This document shows positions 7,556 to 12,948 of a DNA stretch of 14,166 nt, one piece after another. The DNA lies in contig CAIXPV010000100.1 in NCBI GenBank assembly GCA_903921405.1, positions 1 to 14,166 of the forward strand, read 5' to 3'. The number at the start of each line of letters is the position of its first letter. The stretch's first letter is position 1. The notes beneath the pieces are model-generated. The model had not been told where the DNA came from, did not search any database, and saw only the letters and a list, made by a program, of their open reading frames with translations. This DNA is from an uncultured Actinomycetes bacterium (lineage in GTDB: Bacteria; Actinomycetota; Actinomycetes; Nanopelagicales; Nanopelagicaceae). A program made the translations under genes and the position numbers.

Positions 7556-8455
7556 CTAAACAATCACTTCCTGCGAAGCGGGTACGCCATCAATACTTAG
7601 TATTGCCTCGATCGGCGTATTGCGCTTCACGATGGCCAATGCGATTGTGCCAAGCTCATGATGGCGCGCAACGGTGCCGATAAATCCCACAACCACGCCA
7701 TCGTTCTCAACTTTTGCGCCCTTAGCTGGAAACGCAACATCACTGCCATCAAGGTGCAACATCACCAATCGCCGCGGTGGATTACCTAAATTGAAAACCT
7801 TGGCTACCGTCTCTTGGCCTCTGTAACAACCTTTATTCATATGAACTGATTTGTTGAGTACGCCGATTTCATTTGGAATTGATTTGTGGTCAGTCTCAAA
7901 ACCTATACGCGGACGTCCGGCGGCAACGCGTTCGGCATCGAGTGCCCATGTACCGATTTGCGTAGCAACTACATTAAATCCCGCACTGATATCTGCTAAT
8001 TCGGTACGTGCTACAAGTGCAAATGGTCCGCCGATCTCGGTGGTAACTCCAGGTGCTCGCAAAACTGCGAATTCATTACTGGCATCGCGTACATCAACTT
8101 TCAACATAAATTTCATCTTAGTTAAATATGCGACCAAAGGCTGGGCATAACCAGGATCTAGAACTAACCACGTAGTTGTGCCGTCATCGACTAGATTAAA
8201 TTGATATTCGATATGACCTTGCGGATCTAAAATCATCGCCGAAGTCCAAAGACCAACGCCTAAATCATTGAGGAACTGAGTGGTCAAATCATGGAGCCAT
8301 TTCAAACGATCGTCGCCACTAACTGCAATAACGCTCACGTGTGAAAGGTCGGCCCACGCAGTGCCAGCTTCTAGCGCGCGCTGTTCTTTCACCGGTTCCC
8401 CGAAGTGCCAGATTGCACCTTTATCAACACCGTCTTCCACTAGCACTGCACTCAT
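7556..8455 (-). CDS. ygfZ: YgfZ/GcvT-type folate-binding Fe-S maintenance protein
   Basis: Tetrahydrofolate-dependent protein that supports synthesis or repair of certain Fe-S enzymes. In 299 residues it has a GcvT-like fold: VSGDDRLKWLHDLTTQFLNDL at the front is the usual YgfZ N-terminal helix. The family signature K-G-C-Y-x-G-Q-E occurs as NKGCYRGQETVAKV, with the conserved redox Cys. The last 70 residues form the beta-barrel end (LVMLHLDG, GFIGTVARHHELGTIALAIVK). The ATG overlaps the Fur gene stop by four bases (ATGA), indicating coupled translation. The same fur-ygfZ neighbourhood exists in Streptomyces as I recall. It is not the glycine-cleavage T protein, which lacks the KGCYxGQE motif. 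Confidence 0.93.
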   Translation of the reverse strand: MSAVLVEDGVDKGAIWHFGEPVKEQRALEAGTAWADLSHVSVIAVSGDDRLKWLHDLTTQFLNDLGVGLWTSAMILDPQGHIEYQFNLVDDGTTTWLVLDPGYAQPLVAYLTKMKFMLKVDVRDASNEFAVLRAPGVTTEIGGPFALVARTELADISAGFNVVATQIGTWALDAERVAAGRPRIGFETDHKSIPNEIGVLNKSVHMNKGCYRGQETVAKVFNLGNPPRRLVMLHLDGSDVAFPAKGAKVENDGVVVGFIGTVARHHELGTIALAIVKRNTPIEAILSIDGVPASQEVIV

Positions 8456-8856
8456 TGGCAGTTAGTGCACGTTCCGTAGATTGCAAAGTGCGATACATCG
8501 GTTTTGAAACCAAAATCATCAGCTAGCGATGTAACGAAGTGTGCAGCAGTCTCAATAGGAGCATCACCGACGCTGCCACATTTTCCGCAGACTAAATGTA
8601 GATGTGTCAGCTCTTCGGCGGCGTGATACGTCGCACCGCCATGGCCTAAGTGCGTATGTTGCACAAGCCCAACATTTTCTAGCGTCTCTAAGTTTCTATA
8701 GACCGTCGAAAGATTGATTCCTGGATGAGTTGCACGCACTTTCTCGGCAACTTCTTCAGGAGTTGAATGTCCAAGTTCGCGTACGGCAGATAGAACAAGC
8801 TCGCGCTGAGGCGTTAGGCGCAAGCCCTTTTCATGCAGTTCATGCTTCTCAGCCAT
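8452..8856 (-). CDS. Fur-family metalloregulator, Nur-like (nickel) candidate
   Basis: A metal-sensing repressor of 134 residues: winged-helix DNA-binding domain (residues 10-80, with TPQRELVLSAVRELGHSTPEE and STVYRNLETLENVGLV), then a dimerisation domain. Two CxxC pairs, C90/C93 and C130/C133, form the structural zinc site. Sensing residues resemble Streptomyces Nur: with a constant offset of 3, its recalled nickel ligands H70, H72 and H126 fall on H67, H69 and H123, and M-site H33, H88 and H90 fall on H30, H85 and H87; the fourth M-site His falls on L83. A strong ribosome site (AAGGTAGG) spans the end of the DUF4395 gene, 4 bases upstream. Alternatives are Zur or a peroxide-sensing Fur. The family is certain; the metal is inference. 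Confidence 0.9.
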   Translation of the reverse strand: MAEKHELHEKGLRLTPQRELVLSAVRELGHSTPEEVAEKVRATHPGINLSTVYRNLETLENVGLVQHTHLGHGGATYHAAEELTHLHLVCGKCGSVGDAPIETAAHFVTSLADDFGFKTDVSHFAIYGTCTNCQ

Positions 8857-8860
8857 GTGC

Positions 8861-9298
8861 CTACCTTACGCGAAGAAGCAGTAAATAAACTTCGCACCCT
8901 AGGCAGAAGTTAAATGCTGCGTTCAAAAAGGCGGCTGCTAGGGCACAACTGACGGCTACAACGAAGAGTGCGCTGATTCCGGTTATCGATCCCGCGATGG
9001 CAGCCAATGCAAAGAGCAGCCCCACGCTTTGGGCGAACTGAGGGGGGCGAATGTCTTCTGGAATTGCCGCACTCTTTAATCGTGGCTTAATGAAGCTTCG
9101 AAAAATCAGTGCATACGGCGTGAACTGTGGTCCGCGAAATGCACCGATGGCAAAAACGATCGCCTGCGCACTGATAACCCAAAGGTTCGCAGTTGCTAAA
9201 GCAGTAGCCAAAACTAATGTTGTGAGGACAGCTGAAAAACGCGGACCGCGTGCATCAATTGTTACTGCTGATTTTTTCTCGTTCAAAATTTGAGTCAT
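8861..9298 (-). CDS. DUF4395 membrane protein with CxxC
   Basis: Integral membrane protein of 145 residues in the DUF4395 family; biochemical role unknown. After a polar N terminus, about four hydrophobic segments can be seen (roughly 22-38, 40-54, 91-126 as a pair, and 129-143). Near the C terminus FNFCLGCEVYLLLLRVR contains the family's conserved C132-L-G-C135, a plausible membrane-embedded redox pair. Family members often sit beside thioredoxin-like genes in actinobacteria, and here the upstream gene is a membrane-anchored thioredoxin. A good ribosome site, AAAGGA (9306-9311), precedes the ATG by 7 bases. It is the first structural gene after the Cys leader ORF and hairpin, so its expression is probably set by that element. 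Confidence 0.85.
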   Translation of the reverse strand: MTQILNEKKSAVTIDARGPRFSAVLTTLVLATALATANLWVISAQAIVFAIGAFRGPQFTPYALIFRSFIKPRLKSAAIPEDIRPPQFAQSVGLLFALAAIAGSITGISALFVVAVSCALAAAFLNAAFNFCLGCEVYLLLLRVR

Positions 9299-9324
9299 GT
9301 ACTTTTCCTTTGGTCGATGAATGG

Positions 9325-9351
9325 GTAATTGTTTTTAAAAGCAACAATTAC
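9325..9351 (-). promoter_or_regulatory. Attenuator-like hairpin overlapping the leader stop codon
   Basis: A perfect 9-bp inverted repeat, GTAATTGTT and AACAATTAC on the minus strand, with a 9-base loop. The leader ORF stop TAA lies inside its first arm, so a ribosome ending or stalling on the leader would determine whether the hairpin forms. It ends 13 bases before the DUF4395 ribosome site and lacks a following U run, so it is not a classic terminator. A competing pairing is possible: loop bases TGCTTTT (9337-9343) with AAAAGTA (9300-9306) beside the DUF4395 start. Mechanism is inferred. Confidence 0.6.
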
Positions 9352-9425
9352 ATTCGACACAAAGCGCCAGCTAAGCGGCCATAATCAATGACGCGACGCT
9401 TAGTGAAATTTCTGGCAAAAGACAT
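9348..9425 (-). CDS. Predicted Cys-containing leader peptide, 25 codons
   Basis: A short ORF from ATG 9425 to TAA upstream of the DUF4395 gene. Its core KRRVIDYGRLAGALC matches the pattern I recall for actinobacterial leader peptides found before sulfur and thiol genes (RR-x-x-D-x-x-R-[VL]-x-[SG]-x-[LM]-C, commonly RRHVDLxRVxSALC in Streptomyces). Cys is residue 23, followed only by Arg and Met before the stop. There is no Shine-Dalgarno, but a -10 element lies where the transcript would start at or next to the ATG, as reported for leaderless cysteine leader ORFs of mycobacteria. The stop codon is inside a hairpin. It is presumed to act in cis by sensing cysteinyl-tRNA supply rather than through a stable product. 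Confidence 0.68.
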   Translation of the reverse strand: MSFARNFTKRRVIDYGRLAGALCRM

Positions 9426-9432
9426 GTCCGTA

Positions 9433-9461
9433 ACTATAAAGACCGCGAACAGTAAATGCGA
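9433..9461 (-). promoter_or_regulatory. Predicted promoter for the leader and the DUF4395-to-gpmA run
   Basis: The minus strand shows TATAGT (9433-9438) with a weak -35 region near 9456-9461 (TCGCAT at 17 bases). Transcription would begin at 9425-9426, on the leader ATG. Three GCGAAC/GCGAAT direct repeats (9445-9450, 9465-9470, 9476-9481) lie across and upstream of the -35 region and could be an activator or repressor site. Confidence 0.5.
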
Positions 9462-9469
9462 GTTGCGAA

Positions 9470-9898
9470 CTATTTGCGAATAGCCGCGAGCGCATTGTTT
9501 ACCTGCTCGCGTTTAGGTGCACCTACTGCGCGCCCAACTTCTAAGCCCTGTGAATCTAATATCAAAGTCGTGGGGGTGCTCACTATGTTCAATTGTCGGA
9601 CTAGCTCTAACTGCGCCTCGGCATCGACTTCGACATGAGCGACATCGGGCATATCGGCAACAATGTTTTCTAGCAGAACCCTCGTAGCCCGACATGGTGT
9701 ACAAAAGGCCGATGAGAACTGCACTAGGGTCGCCTTAGATCCCAGAGCGCCACCAATCATGGATTCGGTAATAAAAGACTGCCCGGCTTTAGCTTTAACG
9801 GTGCCGCGAGAACGTTGATACCAAAGCCCATAGGCAGTTGCCAGGGTCAGCACAATGACGATTGGAAGCAATGATTTCACAGGGGTAGTCTGTACCAA
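9470..9898 (-). CDS. Membrane-anchored thioredoxin-like protein
   Basis: A thiol-disulfide oxidoreductase of up to 142 residues. Residues 9-27 (SLLPIVIVLTLATAYGLWY) form an N-terminal membrane anchor, leaving a thioredoxin domain outside the cytoplasm. The active site is FSSAFCTPCR with C66-T-P-C69, and the cis-proline is P109 in VSTPTT. The CTPC pair differs from the cytoplasmic CGPC and suggests altered redox potential. The start is uncertain: no ATG exists, and the candidates are TTG 9898 (sharing base 9898 with the ATG of divergent glnR) and GTG 9880, which still precedes the anchor. Its stop lies upstream of the leader promoter, so readthrough into the DUF4395 gene is possible. In Mycobacterium the thioredoxin ThiX is likewise divergent from the GlnR gene. 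Confidence 0.88.
   Translation of the reverse strand: MVQTTPVKSLLPIVIVLTLATAYGLWYQRSRGTVKAKAGQSFITESMIGGALGSKATLVQFSSAFCTPCRATRVLLENIVADMPDVAHVEVDAEAQLELVRQLNIVSTPTTLILDSQGLEVGRAVGAPKREQVNNALAAIRK
9862..9891 (+). promoter_or_regulatory. Predicted leaderless promoter of glnR
   Basis: TTGGAA (9862-9867) and TAGTCT (9886-9891) are spaced by 18 bases, and the -10 fits the actinobacterial TANNNT pattern. Exactly 6 bases separate it from the glnR ATG, which would put the transcription start on the A of the ATG. No well-placed Shine-Dalgarno exists. The promoter lies inside the thioredoxin coding region. Confidence 0.5.
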
Positions 9899-10611
9899 TG
9901 GCCAAGGTCTTGCTACTTACGAATACCTCTGGAGCGAGCGCGGAAGTTCTACCTGCACTTGGTTTGCTTGCGCATCATGTTCGCATCTTGCCAGCTGAAG
10001 CTAGTGTCTTAGTAGATGTACCCGATGTAGATGTAATTCTCGTTGATGCACGTCGCGATTTACCTGCTGCAAAGTCTTTAGCACGCCTACTAACAACTAC
10101 AGGTCTTGGTTGCCCCATCATCGCTATTACAACTGAAGGCGGTTTATCTGCCGTGAGTGCCGACTGGGGAATCGATGACGTAATGCTCGATACCGCAGGG
10201 CCAGCTGAAGTCGATGCCCGTATCCGCATAGCAGTAGGCAAACACATCGCAGCCGTTGCTAGCAGTGATCCACATTCGGGAGAGATTCGCAGCGGTGATG
10301 TTGCTATCGATGAATCTACTTACACCGCGCGCCTTAAAGGAAATGTTTTAGATTTAACTTTTAAAGAGTTTGAATTATTGAAGTATTTGGCTCAGCATCC
10401 AGGTCGCGTATTTACTCGCGCACAGTTACTGCAAGAAATCTGGGGTTACGATTATTTTGGTGGCACTCGCACAGTAGATGTCCATATTCGTCGCCTGCGA
10501 TCAAAGCTTGGTCCGGAGTTTGAAGCGATTATCGGAACCGTTCGCAACGTTGGCTATCGTTTCACGATGCCATTAGGTGGCAAAGAGAGCTCCATTAACG
10601 AACGCGTATAA
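9898..10611 (+). CDS. glnR: GlnR, orphan OmpR-type nitrogen regulator
   Basis: Global regulator of nitrogen assimilation genes such as glnA and amtB in actinobacteria; works without a known partner kinase. The 237 residues comprise a degenerate receiver domain (1-115), a linker, and an OmpR-type winged-helix DNA-binding domain (about 130-225). The receiver matches Streptomyces GlnR closely, with PALGLL, PAEASVLVD, DVILVDARRDLP, TEGGLSAVSADWGIDDVMLD and TAGPAEV. D50 is present but the other acidic pocket residues of phosphorylated regulators are not evident, as in known GlnR, where D50 stabilises a phosphorylation-independent dimer. The DNA-binding part is nearly invariant: LDLTFKEFELLKYLAQHPGR, then WGYDYFGGTRTVDVHIRRLR. 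It is probably cotranscribed with mshD 2 bases downstream, an order also found in M. tuberculosis. Confidence 0.95.
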   Translation: MAKVLLLTNTSGASAEVLPALGLLAHHVRILPAEASVLVDVPDVDVILVDARRDLPAAKSLARLLTTTGLGCPIIAITTEGGLSAVSADWGIDDVMLDTAGPAEVDARIRIAVGKHIAAVASSDPHSGEIRSGDVAIDESTYTARLKGNVLDLTFKEFELLKYLAQHPGRVFTRAQLLQEIWGYDYFGGTRTVDVHIRRLRSKLGPEFEAIIGTVRNVGYRFTMPLGGKESSINERV

Positions 10612-10613
10612 CG

Positions 10614-11087
10614 ATGCGCCATATTTTAAAGATTCACCGCGCTTTGCAGGGGCGAATTCCAGATACTGATCATGGTTTCACAATAGAGCGCTTTGACCCA
10701 AAGCTTCACAAAGATGCGTGGTTAGCTTTAAATAACAAAGTTTTTGCCGAGCATCCTGATCAAGGTAATTGGGCGATGCAAGATTTAGAGAATCGAATGG
10801 CCGAACCCTGGTTTGATGCCGATGGTTTTTTCATAGCGATCGATAATGGACAGTTAGTTGGTACATGCTGGACAAAGATTCACCACGACCTAGTTAATCA
10901 AGCCCCAGTTGGCGAGTTGTATGTCGTTGGCGTTGATCCTGAATACATCGGGCACGGCATTGGCCGGGCGGTTTCTATCGCGGCAATGAACTACTTCTTT
11001 AATAAGGGAATTACAGAAGCCATGCTGTACGTCGATGCCGATAACGTAAAAGGCTTAAAACTATATGAATCATTGGGGTTTAATTAA
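10614..11087 (+). CDS. mshD: Half-length mycothiol synthase, single GNAT domain
   Basis: Predicted to acetylate Cys-GlcN-Ins with acetyl-CoA, the last mycothiol step. Only 157 residues are present, against about 300 for MshD with its two tandem GNAT domains. The sequence matches the C-terminal, catalytic domain: linker-like IHRALQG at the start, WLALNNKVFAEHPDQGNW (36-53), GELYVVGVDPEYIGHGIGR (100-118; acetyl-CoA loop with G113, G115 and G117) and LKLYESLGF (148-156) with the conserved tyrosine. The N-terminal domain has no room, since glnR ends 2 bases upstream. The protein also stops directly after SLGF, lacking the last beta strand of roughly 15-20 residues; no other frame restores it. It could be a reduced working enzyme or a decaying one. 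Confidence 0.8.
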   Translation: MRHILKIHRALQGRIPDTDHGFTIERFDPKLHKDAWLALNNKVFAEHPDQGNWAMQDLENRMAEPWFDADGFFIAIDNGQLVGTCWTKIHHDLVNQAPVGELYVVGVDPEYIGHGIGRAVSIAAMNYFFNKGITEAMLYVDADNVKGLKLYESLGFN

Positions 11088-11101
11088 ATAAGTAGAAATT
11101 G

Positions 11102-11134
11102 AAAAAGGAGCCAGGGAAACTGGCTCCTTTTTTT
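11102..11134. terminator. Strong, probably bidirectional intrinsic terminator
   Basis: A 13-bp perfect stem, AAAAAGGAGCCAG and CTGGCTCCTTTTT, with a GGAAA loop (11115-11119). Reading plus, it ends in a run of seven T after the GC-rich stem and closes the glnR-mshD operon. Reading minus, the A run gives five T and it can terminate the Ala-rich gene, whose stop is 15 bases away. The pair is convergent, which fits bidirectional use. Confidence 0.92.
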
Positions 11135-11148
11135 CATGCATCCCTTGT

Positions 11149-11511
11149 TTATGGACGAACAGGTGGTACAGGTTTTACTGGGATGCCAGCCCGTGCGCTA
11201 GCAACCACTGATTTAAATGTTGTACGTGCGGCAACGCGTGCCTCTTTCGTTGTTGCTGCAGCAATCGCTGCATCGCGGGCAAGCTTTGCGGTAGCGATAG
11301 TTGCCTTCGCACTAGCAAAAGCGGCTTGACGGGCGGCGCGGGCGGCTTGGAAAGTAGCCTTAGCTGCTTCAAAAGCGGTCTTTTGCGCCGGAGTCAATGC
11401 GACTTTCTTAACAACTGGCGCTGTTACATCAGCAGCGGCTCCCGAAATTCCTGCAAGTGCGAAGATTCCAGCCATTGATGCAGCTGCAATGCTTCGAGTT
11501 AAAAGCTTCAT
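11149..11511 (-). CDS. Secreted Ala-rich cationic small protein
   Basis: Not a recognised family. With ATG 11511 it has 120 residues. A signal peptide spans residues 1-27 (basic MKLLTR, hydrophobic core, cleavage after A25-A26-A27). The mature part has a short TAPVVKKVALTP lead, then about 65 residues of predicted uninterrupted helix made almost only of Ala, Lys, Arg, Thr and Phe (AKATFQAARAARQAAF and similar units), then a Pro-Val tail ending KPVPPVRP. Ala is 39 of 120, and Lys plus Arg greatly outnumber the four acidic residues. I chose this start over an upstream one at 11652 because GGGGA lies 6 bases before it, it begins a signal peptide, and the longer frame would overlap the aminotransferase gene. 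It may bind the envelope or nucleic acid; function unknown. Confidence 0.75.
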   Translation of the reverse strand: MKLLTRSIAAASMAGIFALAGISGAAADVTAPVVKKVALTPAQKTAFEAAKATFQAARAARQAAFASAKATIATAKLARDAAIAAATTKEARVAARTTFKSVVASARAGIPVKPVPPVRP

Positions 11512-11524
11512 GTGATCCCCCATC

Positions 11525-11578
11525 ATTGCCACACTGTTGTGCGGATAAGTCAAAGGTAAAAGGTGACCTTGTGGCAAT
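11525..11578. repeat. Inverted repeat upstream of the Ala-rich gene
   Basis: Arms ATTGCCACA (11525-11533) and TGTGGCAAT (11570-11578) are exact inverted copies separated by 36 bases. A second small palindrome, AAGGTGACCTT (11560-11570), abuts the right arm. A -35-like TTGACT on the minus strand (11548-11553) lies between the arms but has no good -10. The element could be a long-loop hairpin in the 5' leader of the Ala-rich transcript or a pair of operator half-sites. Confidence 0.45.
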
Positions 11579-11584
11579 CCAAAG

Positions 11585-12946
11585 TCAGCTCTGTGGGTTC
11601 CCTGTGAGTTCGGCGCACATAGTGCGAAATGCATGCGTATGGGCATCGACATCGGCCGCCGTTGTATCAGGACACATCAGGGCCATATTGTGAAACGGTG
11701 TAATCAAAAATCCATCGTTGAGCATGCGCAGATGAATGTACTGCTCTAGTTCAAAGTCGCCTGCATTATTTGCATCGGCCCCAGTTATTGGCGTCGAATT
11801 AGCAAACATATATTCACCACGTGCGCCCAATCGGTTACATGTCCACGGTAAATCAAACTCTTCAATCGCAGCATCTACACCATCAGACCAGCGTGTTCCT
11901 AAGTCAATCATGCGATCAAAGTTTTCTTGGGTCAGAACCTGCGTCAACGTTGCGCGCATCGACGCTAGCGATAGTGCATTGCCAGCTAATGTGCCTCCGA
12001 TGCCGCCAGTATCGATTATTTCTAGCTCGACCATTCTCTTAATTGAATTGGCGATCTCTTGCGTCATTCCAAATGTGCCCGTCGGAATTCCACCAGCAAT
12101 TGCCTTGCCAATAGTTAAGAAATCCGGCTTTAATCCACGATCTGCTGTCATTCCACCAGGGCCAACCGAAATCGTATGAGTCTCATCGATTATTAAAATT
12201 GTTCCATATTTCTTAGCTAATGCCTGTACTGCCTCTAAGTAACCAGCTTGTGGTAAAACAATTCCAACGTTGGTCATAGCCGGTTCCATCAAAATCGCTG
12301 CCACATCGCCATGTGCCAAAGCTTTTTCCATGCCGGCGATATCGTTGAATTCAACGACGCGTGTAGTGACATCTAGGGCAACTGGTGCGCCGATATTTCC
12401 TTCGCGGGCTACGGTATTTCCTTCCGTATCAAGTGTTGCAAATGTTTCATCAACACTGCCGTGATAACAACGATCGATTACAACTATCTTAGATCGGCCA
12501 GTAATCATTCGTGAATAGCGAATCACATGTCGATTAGCATCGGTTGCAGAAACCGTGAACTGCCACAGCGGAAGACCAAAACGACGTGCAAGTTCGCCCG
12601 AAACAATTGCTGCATCGGCCGTTGGCAACATCGCCGTAATCCCCTTACCCACTTGTTCGCGAATCGCGGCAACAGTTGCATCGGGTGAGTGCCCAGTCAT
12701 CGAGCCCGTATCGCCTAAGCAAAAATCAATATATGTATTTCCATCGACATCGGTAAAGCGTGCACCTTTAGCGTTTTCAATAAAGACTGGATAGGCACCT
12801 GGCCATTTGGCCATCCATGACATAGGCACGCCGCCGGGCATGTTCTTCTTACCGGCTTCAAAGAGTTGACCACTCTTTGGATGCAAAGCCAAGAATCGTG
12901 CATCTTCTTTAGTGCGTAGTTCGGCTAATACTGTTCGATTTATCAT
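11585..12946 (-). CDS. Class III PLP-dependent aminotransferase
   Basis: A fold-type I transaminase of the glutamate-1-semialdehyde-aminomutase-like branch, 453 residues, full length. The PLP lysine is K281 in FLTIGKAIAGGIPTGTFG, the pyridine-nitrogen Asp is D254 in LIIDETHT, and CYHGSVDETF (160-169) carries the ring-stacking His region. The N-terminal substrate lid has PGGVPMSWMAKWPGAYP. The conserved FTVSATDANRHVIRYSR replaces the usual GTEA motif, as in an actinobacterial subgroup of unproven substrate. It is unlikely to be HemL, since no heme genes are near; the operon partners are a sugar kinase and a mutarotase. That points to an amino-sugar, sugar-acid or beta-amino substrate, but this is inference. 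The ATG lies 2 bases after the epimerase stop, with GGAT upstream. Confidence 0.85.
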   Translation of the reverse strand: MINRTVLAELRTKEDARFLALHPKSGQLFEAGKKNMPGGVPMSWMAKWPGAYPVFIENAKGARFTDVDGNTYIDFCLGDTGSMTGHSPDATVAAIREQVGKGITAMLPTADAAIVSGELARRFGLPLWQFTVSATDANRHVIRYSRMITGRSKIVVIDRCYHGSVDETFATLDTEGNTVAREGNIGAPVALDVTTRVVEFNDIAGMEKALAHGDVAAILMEPAMTNVGIVLPQAGYLEAVQALAKKYGTILIIDETHTISVGPGGMTADRGLKPDFLTIGKAIAGGIPTGTFGMTQEIANSIKRMVELEIIDTGGIGGTLAGNALSLASMRATLTQVLTQENFDRMIDLGTRWSDGVDAAIEEFDLPWTCNRLGARGEYMFANSTPITGADANNAGDFELEQYIHLRMLNDGFLITPFHNMALMCPDTTAADVDAHTHAFRTMCAELTGNPQS

Positions 12947-12948
12947 TG

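Noticed and set aside
9325..9351. Reading the leader hairpin as an intrinsic terminator
   Set aside because: Stem is AT-rich and no U run follows in the direction of DUF4395 transcription.
9898..10611. Ordinary two-component response regulator with a nearby kinase
   Set aside because: The sequence matches orphan GlnR throughout and no histidine kinase gene is present.
11512..11652. 47-residue N-terminal extension of the Ala-rich protein
   Set aside because: It would overlap the aminotransferase 3' end and hide a clear signal peptide; ATG 11511 has GGGGA upstream.
11736..12179. 147-codon plus-strand ORF
   Set aside because: Antisense to the aminotransferase around its PLP lysine; no start signals or recognisable fold.
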